Assembly (NCBI GenBank): GCA_947454735.1
Contig: CANGLK010000001.1
Location: 37,470 to 101,469, forward strand
Source of the DNA: Candidatus Nanopelagicaceae bacterium
GTDB taxonomy: Bacteria > Actinomycetota > Actinomycetes > Nanopelagicales > Nanopelagicaceae
Reading direction: 5' to 3'
Length of the DNA stretch: 64,000 nt
The notes under the pieces were generated by a model. It did no database searches. It worked only from the letters and a program-made list of their open reading frames with translations, and was not told the DNA's origin. Below are positions 10,350 through 19,835 of this stretch, one piece after another. Made by a program: the position numbers and the translations under genes. Positions within the stretch are counted from its first letter, which is position 1. The number at the start of each line of letters is the position of its first letter.

Positions 10350-11206
10350 AGCAGTCCTGAATCCTGTGCACGACGCACGAGTTCGAGTGCGAGCCACAGA
10401 GTTGGAGCTGCATAAAGAATTGAGTCGATACGGTCGAGGACTCCCCCGTGGCCTGGCAACAAGTCACCCATATCTTTGATTGCTAAATCACGCTTAATTG
10501 CAGATTCGATGAGATCTCCCGAAGTTCCAGAGATAACGACAGCAAGACCTGCGAGTGCGCCTATCCAAATCTGGGCATCAAGGATGAAGTGGAATGCAAG
10601 TGCACCCGCGAAAGTTGTGAAGACTAAAGATCCAGCGAAACCTTCCCAAGTCTTCTTTGGAGAAATCTTTGGCGCCATCGTGTGCTTACCAATAGCCAAG
10701 CCAGTGAAGTAGGCAAAGGTGTCATTGCATGCAATGAGAACAACAAAGGTCATCATCCGTTCAAAACCATTATGTGGTCGAGCAAGGAGAATCAAGAAGC
10801 CGGCTAGGAAGGGAATGTAGATAAGCGTAAGCGCATAGGCAGATGCGTTTCGGATGAAGTGCTCTGGGCCTTTGGGAAGAAGAAGTGCAAGTAACCAAGG
10901 AAATGCAATCGCTGTGGCAACTGCCAAACCATTTACTCCAGCAAACCATGCAGCTGAGGCCATCCCGACTGATGCAATTGATAGCGCCGGGAAGGAGAGA
11001 TTGATATCTGCGCTCTTGAGCGCATTGACCATTTCACGTACGCCGAGAACCATTGCAAGGCCAACAATTCCAGCGAAGATGACACGGTAGTAACTGAGTG
11101 AGAACCAGACGATTGCAAATAAAGTTACAGAGACGCCAATCGATGGAAGAAGCTTTCTTCCGGCGCGCTTATTAATCGCGTCATTGATGGCGTGTAGATC
11201 AGACAT
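10346..11206 (-). CDS. cdsA: Phosphatidate cytidylyltransferase
   Basis: Multiple TM segments and CdsA signature [12 protein letters not shown]...[34 protein letters not shown]. Confidence 0.95.
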   Translation of the reverse strand: MSDLHAINDAINKRAGRKLLPSIGVSVTLFAIVWFSLSYYRVIFAGIVGLAMVLGVREMVNALKSADINLSFPALSIASVGMASAAWFAGVNGLAVATAIAFPWLLALLLPKGPEHFIRNASAYALTLIYIPFLAGFLILLARPHNGFERMMTFVVLIACNDTFAYFTGLAIGKHTMAPKISPKKTWEGFAGSLVFTTFAGALAFHFILDAQIWIGALAGLAVVISGTSGDLIESAIKRDLAIKDMGDLLPGHGGVLDRIDSILYAAPTLWLALELVRRAQDSGLL

Positions 11207-11221
11207 AGGTAAGTGCGAGGT

Positions 11222-11785
11222 TTAGACCTCGAGGAGCTCAGCTTCTTTATGCTTTAAAAGTTCATCAATCTTTACAACGTGGTCTGATGTGATCTTCTCA
11301 AGTTCCTTCTCACCACGTGAGAGGTCATCCTTTGAGATATCGCCATCTTTCTCCGCCTTCTCCATCGCCTCTTTTGCAGCGCGACGGATATTGCGCATTG
11401 AAATTTTAGAATCTTCAGCCTTGGTCTTTGCAACCTTGATGTAATCCTTGCGGCGCTCTTCAGTCAACTGCGGAAGTGAAACGCGGATAACTGATCCATC
11501 TGATGCTGGGTTTACGCCGAGGTCTGAATCGCGAATCGCCTTCTCGATTGATGCCATCGCACCTTTATCGAATGGAGAGACAAGTGCGAGACGGTTCTCT
11601 GGAATCTGGATTGATGCAAGCTGTGAGAGAGCGGTGTATGTGCCGTAGTAATCAACCATGATCTTGTTGAACATACCTGGGTGCGCGCGACCTGTGCGGA
11701 TCGCTCCGAAGTCATCCTTTGCAACTTCAACAGCCTTAGCCATCTTCTCTGTTGCCTCTTTGAGTGAGGTTGCTACATCTGCCAT
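11222..11785 (-). CDS. frr: Ribosome recycling factor
   Basis: IRTGRAHPGMFNKIMVDYYGT...LTEERRKDYIKVAK. Confidence 0.97.
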   Translation of the reverse strand: MADVATSLKEATEKMAKAVEVAKDDFGAIRTGRAHPGMFNKIMVDYYGTYTALSQLASIQIPENRLALVSPFDKGAMASIEKAIRDSDLGVNPASDGSVIRVSLPQLTEERRKDYIKVAKTKAEDSKISMRNIRRAAKEAMEKAEKDGDISKDDLSRGEKELEKITSDHVVKIDELLKHKEAELLEV

Positions 11786-11818
11786 GGTTTTTCTCTCTTC
11801 TTGCTCTCGTGGCTCTCG

Positions 11819-12541
11819 TTAGTTAACGAGAGTTCCAATCTTTTCGCCGCGTACAGCACGACCAATATTGCCGTGTGACATCAAGTCAAAGACGACGATA
11901 GGAAGCTTGTTTTCGCGACAGAGACTAAATGCTGCGGCATCTGCAACAGCAAGTGACTTCTGAAGAACTTCATCATATGAAATCTCATCAAATTTAATTG
12001 CGCTCTTATCCTTACGAGGATCAGCGTTATAGACGCCATCGACGCCAGACTTTGCGAGCAAGAGTGCATTTGCACCAATCTCAAGAGCGCGCTGAGCTGC
12101 GACTGTATCTGTTGTGAAGAATGGCATTCCTGCGCCTGCGCCGAAAATTACAACGCGGCCTTTTTCAAGGTGGCGGATTGCGCGAAGTGGAATATAAGGC
12201 TCTGCGACCTGTCCCATTGTGATTGCTGTCTGAACGCGAGTATCGACACCTTCACGTTCAAGAAAATCTTGAAGAGCTAGACAGTTCATCACTGTTCCGA
12301 GCATGCCCATGTAATCGGCACGTGCGCGCTGCATTCCGCGCTCTGAAAGTTCTGCTCCTCGGAAGAAGTTACCGCCACCGACAACGATGGCTACCTCTAC
12401 TCCCCCGCGAACAACATCTGCGATCTGCTTTGCAACATCAACAAGAACATCGGGATCGAGACCGACGCCCTTACCTCCACCAAAAACTTCTCCCGAAAGC
12501 TTAAGGAGCACCCTCTGATATGAACCGCGGGTTCCTGTCAT
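11819..12541 (-). CDS. pyrH: UMP kinase
   Basis: [13 protein letters not shown]...[10 protein letters not shown]...[11 protein letters not shown]. Confidence 0.97.
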   Translation of the reverse strand: MTGTRGSYQRVLLKLSGEVFGGGKGVGLDPDVLVDVAKQIADVVRGGVEVAIVVGGGNFFRGAELSERGMQRARADYMGMLGTVMNCLALQDFLEREGVDTRVQTAITMGQVAEPYIPLRAIRHLEKGRVVIFGAGAGMPFFTTDTVAAQRALEIGANALLLAKSGVDGVYNADPRKDKSAIKFDEISYDEVLQKSLAVADAAAFSLCRENKLPIVVFDLMSHGNIGRAVRGEKIGTLVN

Positions 12542-12582
12542 GAGAGTGCTCCTCTTCGCTTTAATTCGGTATTCGAATGGTA

Positions 12583-13410
12583 TTACTGGCCGACGCGGAA
12601 GCGGTGGAATGCCTTAACGGCGGTTCCTGCTTCATCAAGAATCTGCTGAACAGTCTTCTTTGCATCCTTTGCGAAAGCCTGCTCGAGAAGTGAAACTTCC
12701 TTTACAAAGCCTGTGATGCGGCCTTCAACGATCTTTGAAAGAGCAGCTTCTGGCTTTCCTTCTGCCTTTGCTGTCTCTTCTGCAACGCGACGCTCGTTCT
12801 CAATAAGGTCAGCTGGGACCTCATCGCGGTTAACGAACTTCGGTGCAAATGCTGCGATGTGCTGTGCAACGTCGCGACCGACCTCTGCTGCTTCCTTCGC
12901 AAGTGAGACGAGAACGCCTACCTGTGGTGGAAGGTCAGGAGATGTCTTGTGAAGGTAGAGACCAACTGGACCGTTGATTACTGCAACGTTACGGATCTCA
13001 ATCTTCTCACCAAGTGTTGCGTTTCCTTCGTCGATAACTTCCTGAACAGTCTTACCTGTTGAAGTCTTAGCTGCGAGGAATGAAGCAACATCAGGAGTCT
13101 TTACCTCGAGAAGTGTTGCAACAAGATCGTCACCAAGTGCGATAAAACGCTCGCCCTTTGCAACGAAGTCAGTCTCACAGTTGAGCTCAAGCATTACGCC
13201 TGTCTCGCCTGAAACCTTTGCGACAACGAGACCGTTTGAAGTCAAACGACCTTCGCGCTTTGTAACGCCCTTAAGGCCCTTTACGCGAATGATTTCGACA
13301 GCCTTGTCGTAATCACCATCTGCTTCATCAAGTGCCTTCTTGCAATCGAGCATTCCTGCTGCAGTTGCTTCGCGAAGACGCTTTACATCATCTGCTGTGT
13401 AGTTAGCCAT
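12583..13410 (-). CDS. tsf: Translation elongation factor Ts
   Basis: [37 protein letters not shown]; adjacent to rpsB. Confidence 0.97.
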   Translation of the reverse strand: MANYTADDVKRLREATAAGMLDCKKALDEADGDYDKAVEIIRVKGLKGVTKREGRLTSNGLVVAKVSGETGVMLELNCETDFVAKGERFIALGDDLVATLLEVKTPDVASFLAAKTSTGKTVQEVIDEGNATLGEKIEIRNVAVINGPVGLYLHKTSPDLPPQVGVLVSLAKEAAEVGRDVAQHIAAFAPKFVNRDEVPADLIENERRVAEETAKAEGKPEAALSKIVEGRITGFVKEVSLLEQAFAKDAKKTVQQILDEAGTAVKAFHRFRVGQ

Positions 13411-13415
13411 TTGAA

Positions 13416-14219
13416 TTATGCCTCCGGTGTTGCAACTGGGGCAGCTGCATCTACAGCTGGAGTTGCCTTATCGAGAATGTCCTTCTCCCAATCAGCAAGT
13501 GGTTCTGCTGCAGGAGTAGCTGGTGCTGCATTTGCAGAGCGAGCCTTCAAGCCATCTGCAATTGCATCTGTAATAACGCGTGTGAGAAGTTCGATTGAAC
13601 GAATCGCATCGTCGTTACCTGGAATCTTGTAATCAACTTCATCTGGATCGCAGTTTGTATCGAGGATCGCGATAACTGGAATACCAAGCTTCTTCGCTTC
13701 CTGAATTGCGAGGTGCTCCTTCTTTGTATCTACAACCCAGATAGCTGAAGGAAGCTTTGTCATGTTACGGATACCGTCAAGGTTCTTGAAGAGCTTCTCG
13801 CGCTCACGGCGGAGCATCAAGAGCTCCTTCTTTGTGAGGAGAAGATCGTTCTTCTCTTCGAGAGCTTCGAGCTCCTTGAGGCGCTGAATACGCTTCAACA
13901 CTGTTGGGAAGTTTGTAAGCATTCCACCCAACCAGCGCTCTGTAACTGTTGGCATGCCAACGCGAGCTGCTTGGTTGATGATTGGTGTGTGTGCCTGCTT
14001 CTTTGTTCCGACGAACAAGATGTGTCCGCCCTTAGCAACAACATCCTTTGTGAAGGCATATGCCTGATCGATCAAAGGAAGTGATTGCTGGATATCGATG
14101 ATGTAGATGCCATTGCGTTCTGTGAAGATAAAACGCTTCATTTTTGGATTCCAACGACGAGTCTGGTGTCCGAAGTGGACTCCGCTGTCGAGGAGTTCGC
14201 GCATTGTTACTGATGCCAT
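13416..14219 (-). CDS. rpsB: 30S ribosomal protein S2
   Basis: [48 protein letters not shown] Shine-Dalgarno at about 14229-14235. Confidence 0.98.
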   Translation of the reverse strand: MASVTMRELLDSGVHFGHQTRRWNPKMKRFIFTERNGIYIIDIQQSLPLIDQAYAFTKDVVAKGGHILFVGTKKQAHTPIINQAARVGMPTVTERWLGGMLTNFPTVLKRIQRLKELEALEEKNDLLLTKKELLMLRREREKLFKNLDGIRNMTKLPSAIWVVDTKKEHLAIQEAKKLGIPVIAILDTNCDPDEVDYKIPGNDDAIRSIELLTRVITDAIADGLKARSANAAPATPAAEPLADWEKDILDKATPAVDAAAPVATPEA

Positions 14220-14237
14220 GGCGGCACGCTCCTTCTT

Positions 14238-14264
14238 AGGTTTTCGCGCATGCGCGAAGAACCT
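14238..14264 (-). promoter_or_regulatory. Near-perfect hairpin in the rpsB 5' leader, 2-3 nt upstream of the Shine-Dalgarno
   Basis: aggttttcgcgcatgcgcgaagaacct; the core TTCGCGCATGCGCGAA is self-complementary and is flanked by AGGT/ACCT. Confidence 0.6.
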
Positions 14265-14548
14265 GCTCGGTTAATGGCTTAACGATTTGTTAGGCCCGTC
14301 GCACCTACAACGCCGACCAGTGTGACCCGGACCGAAGTGGCTCTCATTCCTCGTAAACGATTCATGAATAAGTGCTGAGATGTCACAAATCTTTCGATCT
14401 GTGCAGGGATGAGTCTACCTGAGGCGCGATAGTGCCCGCGCCACCTCTTTCTGGCCCAAAAAGGCCAAAATGGGAGACCGAAGAGCTCATTATGAGATTA
14501 AGTGCTCGCTCTCTGAGCCACACGAGAGTTAAGTGACATCATGGCTAA

Positions 14549-15106
14549 ATGAGTGAGCGAAGCAAGTATGCGATGCGATACACAGTCATTGCAGTTTCTG
14601 CAGTGGCGATCTCAGTGGCAGTTGGCGCCCTCATCCTTCACAGCCATAACCAAAAAGCCTGGCGGGCAGATGCCCTCGCAGGAAAAGTTGCGCTCTCACA
14701 GACCCAGCTCGAATCACTCGTGAGGCAAGAGAGCCTAACCGCATATTGGGCTGGTCCAAGACCCGGCTATCTCTATTCGATTGATGCGACAGCGAAAGAC
14801 CGAATCTTTCTGCAGTACATACAAGAAGATAAAAATACTAGCAATGTGATTGCCAATTCACGTGTTATTGCAACATATATTTCAAAAGATGGATTTTCAC
14901 GAACAGTCGCTGCTGCAACTCGAAGTGGCAATGCAGGATTTAGAAACCCGAACGGCAGTGTTGTCTTCTATGACAAGAATAGGAATACCGATGTCTATCT
15001 CGCCTTTCCTGGCGAAGAAGTTCAGATTGAGATATTTGATCCTCTTGCCGGTCAAGCTTTAAGTCTTGCAATTCTGCAAGACCAAATTAATAAGATCGGA
15101 GCATGA
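14549..15106 (+). CDS. Hypothetical membrane-anchored protein (single N-terminal TM, extracytoplasmic domain)
   Basis: ORF track; TM VIAVSAVAISVAVGALIL; 1-nt spacing to the collagen-like gene suggests an operon. Confidence 0.7.
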   Translation: MSERSKYAMRYTVIAVSAVAISVAVGALILHSHNQKAWRADALAGKVALSQTQLESLVRQESLTAYWAGPRPGYLYSIDATAKDRIFLQYIQEDKNTSNVIANSRVIATYISKDGFSRTVAAATRSGNAGFRNPNGSVVFYDKNRNTDVYLAFPGEEVQIEIFDPLAGQALSLAILQDQINKIGA

Positions 15107-15107
15107 G

Positions 15108-16253
15108 ATGTCACCACTTGCTAGCACTAAGGTAATGATGATCTTTAGTGGAGTTGCAATAACGATTGCTGCAGGCTCTGCGAGCTTCGCTCTATCTGAA
15201 GCAACCGGTAGAACTCATCTTCTCGCTCAAGCAGCACAGAGCTACGCACTCAACGCTGCAATATGCCAGACAGGTGCAACAGGCTCATCAGGGGCAGATG
15301 GAGTAAATGGCGAATCTGGCACAGCCGGCGCCAAAGGCGAGACAGGCACATGTGGACCTACAGGTGCAACGGGAGCAAAAGGGTTGGATGCTCAATGGTC
15401 GGAAGTCTCGCAAGATATCGTTCCATCAGAGGATAATAAATTTACTATCGGAACTTTGGCCAAGCGCTGGAAGTCACTTCAGCTAGGACCAGGAACGCTC
15501 TATATTCAAGATCAAGTTACCGGTGCGCAAGCAGGTCTTACGGTCAATGCGGGATCTTTGCTCCTCGATGGCGCCGACTCACTGCGTATTGGCAATGTGC
15601 AGCTAACTGCAACCGGAATTAAGTCAGTTCTTCCTGATCAAGATCTCACTATCGGTGCATTTGGCGATCAAGGATATTTATCGCTCTCTCGTGCACTTAA
15701 ATTTCCCGATGGAACAACACAATCAACTGCGATGCTCAATGGGCTCACCGGTCCGCAAGGCGCGCAAGGTCCACAAGGCGCGCAAGGTCCACAAGGCGCG
15801 CAAGGTGCAACTGGTGCAACTGGTGCAACTGGTCCACAAGGAGCTGCCGGCGTTGCAGTAAATATGAAAGGTTCTTTCCCGACAATGGCTGCATTTACAA
15901 CTGCCGCACTCGTTGGTAATCCAGGAGATGCCTGGATCATCGTTTCCGATGGTTCATTGATGGTCTGGAACACTCTCACCACATCGTGGGATGACGCAGG
16001 TGATCTACAAGGTCCACAAGGATTACAAGGACCTAAAGGCGATACGGGTGCGCAAGGAATTCAAGGTCCTAAAGGCGATACGGGTGCAACTGGCCCACAA
16101 GGTCCTGCTGGAACAATCGCTCCATATGGGAAACAATTTGTCTGCGTGAAGACCGTGGGCTTAGTTAAAAGTATGTATTGGGGAACTTGCGCTAGTCAGG
16201 GAATTACAGGAAATACAAATGAGTATTGGATACTTGCAACTTTCCCTTACTAA
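15108..16253 (+). CDS. Collagen-like secreted/anchored protein
   Basis: Gly-X-Y runs (GAQGPQGAQGPQGAQGATGATGATGPQGAAG; GPQGLQGPKGDTGAQGIQGPKGDTGATGPQGPAG). Internal ATG at 15108 follows the upstream stop at 15104-15106 and precedes a TM/signal, so it is preferred to 15066. Confidence 0.85.
   Translation: MSPLASTKVMMIFSGVAITIAAGSASFALSEATGRTHLLAQAAQSYALNAAICQTGATGSSGADGVNGESGTAGAKGETGTCGPTGATGAKGLDAQWSEVSQDIVPSEDNKFTIGTLAKRWKSLQLGPGTLYIQDQVTGAQAGLTVNAGSLLLDGADSLRIGNVQLTATGIKSVLPDQDLTIGAFGDQGYLSLSRALKFPDGTTQSTAMLNGLTGPQGAQGPQGAQGPQGAQGATGATGATGPQGAAGVAVNMKGSFPTMAAFTTAALVGNPGDAWIIVSDGSLMVWNTLTTSWDDAGDLQGPQGLQGPKGDTGAQGIQGPKGDTGATGPQGPAGTIAPYGKQFVCVKTVGLVKSMYWGTCASQGITGNTNEYWILATFPY
15750..15830 (+). 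repeat. Tandem repeats: 18-bp unit GGTCCRCAAGGCGCGCAA x3, then 9-bp unit GGTGCAACT x3, encoding Gly-X-Y triplets
   Basis: Read directly: units 15750-15767, 15768-15785, 15786-15803, then 15804-15830. Confidence 0.9.
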
Positions 16254-16279
16254 TCGCTGGGATTATTTCTCAGCTAGTT

Positions 16280-17191
16280 CTATGCTCGAGGATGTGCCTG
16301 CTTGAAAGCTTGACGCAAGCGGTCGGTCGAAACGTGGGTGTAAATCTGAGTCGTAGCCAATGATGAGTGGCCGAGGATTTCTTGAACGGTGCGCAGGTCG
16401 GCGCCACCTTCTAATAGATGAGTCGCTGCCGAATGGCGCAGCACATGTGGACCCATTCGTTCGACTCCCTCAAGTGCTGAGAGAGCCTCATAAACAATTG
16501 TGCGGACAGCTCGTTGATCGATGCGCTTGCCACGTGCACCTAGGAAAAGTGCGCGGGCAGATTTATCGTTTGCCAATTGCGGACGTGCCTCGTTGATGTA
16601 GGTGTTGAGAGCTCTCACAGCAGGTGCGCCCATAGGAATCATTCGCTCCTTATTACCCTTACCTAACACTCGAATCGTGTTGCGATGGAAATCTAAATCC
16701 TCTAAATCAAGTCCACATATTTCAGAGACGCGAGCACCTGTTGCATAGAGGAGTTCAACGATTGCAACATCGCGAATCGATGTCGGTGTATCAAACTCAG
16801 CGGCGCGAGTTGCCATCGAATCGAGCGCTGTCACCGCATCTCCTTGAGTAAGAACTCCCGGCAGAGTGCGGTGAGGCTTTGGTGTTGCAAGAGTTGCTCC
16901 TACATCACTAGTTATATATCCGCGCTTGGTTGCCCACTTGGTAAAGAGACGAACAGATACTGCTCGACGTGAAAGCGTTGTGCGCGCTCCCCCACGAACT
17001 TGCTGTGTTGCAAGCCATGATCGTATGAGCGGAAGATTCACATCAGTAATCTCTGTCACGCCGTTATTTGCAAGATGCTCAACAAATGAATCGAGATCAC
17101 CGAGATAGGCACGAACCGTGTGAGTAGATAGAGCTTTCTCATTGACGAGATAGTGCGAATACGTATCTCTGATTTCGTCAAAGGTTGGCAT
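16280..17191 (-). CDS. xerC: Site-specific tyrosine recombinase, XerC-like
   Basis: LLYATGARVSEICGLDLEDLD...GKGNKERMIPMG...HVLRHSAATHLLEGGADLRTVQEILGHSSLATTQIYTHVS; located near rpsB/tsf as in many actinobacteria. Confidence 0.9.
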   Translation of the reverse strand: MPTFDEIRDTYSHYLVNEKALSTHTVRAYLGDLDSFVEHLANNGVTEITDVNLPLIRSWLATQQVRGGARTTLSRRAVSVRLFTKWATKRGYITSDVGATLATPKPHRTLPGVLTQGDAVTALDSMATRAAEFDTPTSIRDVAIVELLYATGARVSEICGLDLEDLDFHRNTIRVLGKGNKERMIPMGAPAVRALNTYINEARPQLANDKSARALFLGARGKRIDQRAVRTIVYEALSALEGVERMGPHVLRHSAATHLLEGGADLRTVQEILGHSSLATTQIYTHVSTDRLRQAFKQAHPRA

Positions 17192-18164
17192 CGCGCGCTC
17201 CTTTAACTCTGTTAATCATAAATTCTACTTCTGGGGTTGTATTAATTATATGAAGCTCTGTCTCAGGGTGGACCGCTTGCCAGACCCTAAAGACCTGATC
17301 TGCAAAGCCTTGGCCAATGCCTTTTACGTGAGTGAAATCAAGGTCAACATCTTTAAATTTTTCCAACCCACCAAGTAGCCGTTTTGCTTCACTTCTAGAG
17401 ACAAAGTCCTTGCCGATTTCAAAGAGTTTAATTACTGGTCGGCTCCTACTGAATTCGTGCTCCTCTGTGAATTCTTGGAAAACACCGATTGAGGTCAGAC
17501 GTGGTTCGGTAAGGATTTCGAATATGACTCGCGTGCCTGAATCCACATCACTTGGAAGCACTGCGAAATCATCTTTATCATTATCGCAGAGCCACTTGAT
17601 GGACTGCGATTCAAGAGTGAACTTATCGACCATTTTTGAGGTGAAGAAGATCCCTTCGCCCGTATGTGCTTGCGGGGCACTGGTGCGCTTTCCTTTAGTG
17701 AGTTCACCTATAGATTCGAGTGGACTTTCGAGTCCAAAATTCTCTTGAATACGCGAAAAGACGCCAACACCGTCATCGATGATTGAAAAAATCCAACGGT
17801 CGCTCCTCTTTTCAAATGTGATGTGAACGCTATCTCCGCTCGAGTGGTCGATTGCATTATTGAGCATCTCCGTAAATGAGTAGAGAGCGATATCAACGGC
17901 CGGTTCATCCGATGAAATCGAAAGATCGGCAGTCAACTGGCTCCATACGCGGTCTTCTTCAAGTCCTACGAGCTGGAACTCTCGATTCCAGGAATCTCCT
18001 GCTTCAGCGCCCAGGGTTTTCTTGACCTCAGCGATATCGAAACGGCGTTGACCGCCCGAAGTGAGAGTGAATGGAATCTTGCCTGTACGCGACCAATTGC
18101 GAATGGTGTTCTCGTGGACAGCTAAAGCTCTCGCCAGCGCCCCAATACCTACCAATTTCGCCAC
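17178..18164 (-). CDS. HTH (MerR/excisionase-like) + HATPase (GHKL) + C-terminal DUF4325/STAS-like protein
   Basis: N-term MAKLVGIGALARALAVHENTIRNWSRTGKIPFTLTSGGQRRFDIAEVKK; ALYSFTEMLNNAIDHSSGDSVHITF...DDGVGVF (ATPase N and G1 boxes); SRSEAKRLLGGLEKFKDVDLDFTHVKGIGQGFADQVFRVW (DUF4325). GTG start; 14-nt overlap with xerC. Confidence 0.85.
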   Translation of the reverse strand: MAKLVGIGALARALAVHENTIRNWSRTGKIPFTLTSGGQRRFDIAEVKKTLGAEAGDSWNREFQLVGLEEDRVWSQLTADLSISSDEPAVDIALYSFTEMLNNAIDHSSGDSVHITFEKRSDRWIFSIIDDGVGVFSRIQENFGLESPLESIGELTKGKRTSAPQAHTGEGIFFTSKMVDKFTLESQSIKWLCDNDKDDFAVLPSDVDSGTRVIFEILTEPRLTSIGVFQEFTEEHEFSRSRPVIKLFEIGKDFVSRSEAKRLLGGLEKFKDVDLDFTHVKGIGQGFADQVFRVWQAVHPETELHIINTTPEVEFMINRVKGARDANL

Positions 18165-18174
18165 TTCTACCCCA

Positions 18175-18246
18175 AAACCTTACAAATATGGAGAGAGAAT
18201 AGCTCAAACCTAACAAGTATGGAAGATGAAACCTAACATTTGTGAG
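18175..18246 (-). promoter_or_regulatory. Three direct repeats AAACCTWACA... in the promoter region of the HTH-ATPase gene (candidate operators)
   Basis: + strand: aaaccttacaaatatgga (18175-18192), aaacctaacaagtatgga (18206-18223), aaacctaacatttgtgag (18229-18246). Confidence 0.7.
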
Positions 18247-18248
18247 GC

Positions 18249-19835
18249 TTAAGGCTTGAGGCCCTGACGTAAGAGGCCAAAGGTCAACGCGTCTTCAAGT
18301 GCCATGGCAGATGCAGCAATCACATTCTCATGGACTCCGACAGTGTTCCACTCGCCCTTGCCATCTGATGTCTCAATCAATACGCGAGTAATCGCACCGG
18401 TACCGAGGCGACCTTCAAGGATGCGGACCTTGTAATCAGTAAGTTCAAGAACTGAAATCTGTGGGTATAGCTCATTGAGACCATCACGAAGTGCGGTGTC
18501 GAATGCGTTAACCGGACCATTTCCTGAACCAGAGCATGTGATCTCTTTACCTTGCGCAGTAACGGTGACCTCTGCCTTTGTAATAATTGTTCCATCAGCG
18601 CCATGCTCTGTTGTTGTGAGCCAGTGATCGATAGAGAAGAACGATGGGCGCTTGCCAGTTGATTCTTCAAGGAGAAGAAGTTCGAATGATGCATCAGCTG
18701 CTTCAAATGTGAAGCCCTGTGCCTCCATCGCCTTAACTTTTTCAACGATTCGAGTAATGAGTTCGCGGTCTCCCCCGAGGTCAACGCCGAGCTCTTGTGA
18801 CTTTAATTCGATGGATGCACGCCCTGCCATATCTGAGACAAGCATTCGCATATCGTTACCAACAGATGCGGGATCCTCATGCTGATACAACATTGGATCT
18901 ACCTTGATTGCAGAGGCATGTAGCCCTGCCTTGTGAGCAAAGGCTGATACACCAGTGTACGGCTGACGTGGTGATGGAGAAATATTTGTGACTTCGGCGA
19001 CCGCGTGTGAGATGCGGAACGCCTCACGGAGTGCATTTGGCGGAAGTACTTCCTTCTTCTTCTTCAACTCTAAGTTTGCGATGATGGTGACGAGGTCAGC
19101 ATTACCTGTGCGCTCACCATAACCATTGAGAGTTCCTTGAACGTGGGTTGCTCCGGCGGCAACGGCAGCCATTGAGTTAGCAACTGCGCATCCTGTGTCG
19201 TTATGGCAGTGAATACCAATACGAGCAGATGTGGCACCGATGACATCATGGACAACATCTGCAATCTCATCCGGCAACATTCCACCATTGGTGTCGCAGA
19301 GCGCTGCGACATCAGCACCTGCCTCCATCGCAACACGGATAACTTCAAGCGCGTATGCACGGTTGGCGCGGTATCCATCGAAGAAGTGCTCGGCATCAAG
19401 GAATACTCGCTGGCCTTCTGCGCGAAGATGTGAAACAGAGTCACGAATCATCGCGAGGTTCTCATCGAGAGTTGTCTTCAGTGCAAGATCTACATGGCGG
19501 TCATATGACTTAGCAACGAGAGTGACAGCCGCAGCGCCCGAATCACGAAGAGCTGCAAGGAGAACATCATCTGCCGCCTTAACATTGGGGCGACGGGTTG
19601 CACCAAAGGCTACAAATGTTGCGTTCTTAAGTTTAAGTTCCTTCTTGGCAAGCGCGAAGAATTCGGTGTCCTTTGGATTAGCTCCCGGCCAACCGCCTTC
19701 AATAAAGCCGACACCAAGATCATCTAGATGGCGCGCGATAGTCAGCTTGTCATGAACAGAGAGATTGAGTCCCTCTTGCTGCGCACCATCACGAAGGGTG
19801 GTGTCGTAGATATGAAAGCTGTCATCAATTGTCAT
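18249..19835 (-). CDS. cimA: (R)-citramalate synthase (CimA-type, LeuA family)
   Basis: HIYDTTLRDGAQQEGLNLSVHDKLTIARHLDDLGVGFIEGGWPGANPKDTEFF...HCHNDTGCAVANSMAAVAAGATHVQGTLNGYGERTGNADL. Confidence 0.88.
   Translation of the reverse strand: MTIDDSFHIYDTTLRDGAQQEGLNLSVHDKLTIARHLDDLGVGFIEGGWPGANPKDTEFFALAKKELKLKNATFVAFGATRRPNVKAADDVLLAALRDSGAAAVTLVAKSYDRHVDLALKTTLDENLAMIRDSVSHLRAEGQRVFLDAEHFFDGYRANRAYALEVIRVAMEAGADVAALCDTNGGMLPDEIADVVHDVIGATSARIGIHCHNDTGCAVANSMAAVAAGATHVQGTLNGYGERTGNADLVTIIANLELKKKKEVLPPNALREAFRISHAVAEVTNISPSPRQPYTGVSAFAHKAGLHASAIKVDPMLYQHEDPASVGNDMRMLVSDMAGRASIELKSQELGVDLGGDRELITRIVEKVKAMEAQGFTFEAADASFELLLLEESTGKRPSFFSIDHWLTTTEHGADGTIITKAEVTVTAQGKEITCSGSGNGPVNAFDTALRDGLNELYPQISVLELTDYKVRILEGRLGTGAITRVLIETSDGKGEWNTVGVHENVIAASAMALEDALTFGLLRQGLKP

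Noticed and set aside
14446-14475. Hairpin TGGCC-CAAAAA-GGCCA in the rpsB/14549 divergent region as a terminator or riboswitch
   Set aside because: Short stem, no T-tract, no known consensus; too weak alone.
15750-15830. CRISPR-like periodicity
   Set aside because: No spacers; contiguous in-frame repeats encoding collagen Gly-X-Y.
16280-17191. XerC-like recombinase as evidence for an integrated mobile element
   Set aside because: Context near rpsB/tsf matches the housekeeping XerC locus; no attachment-site duplication or phage genes seen.
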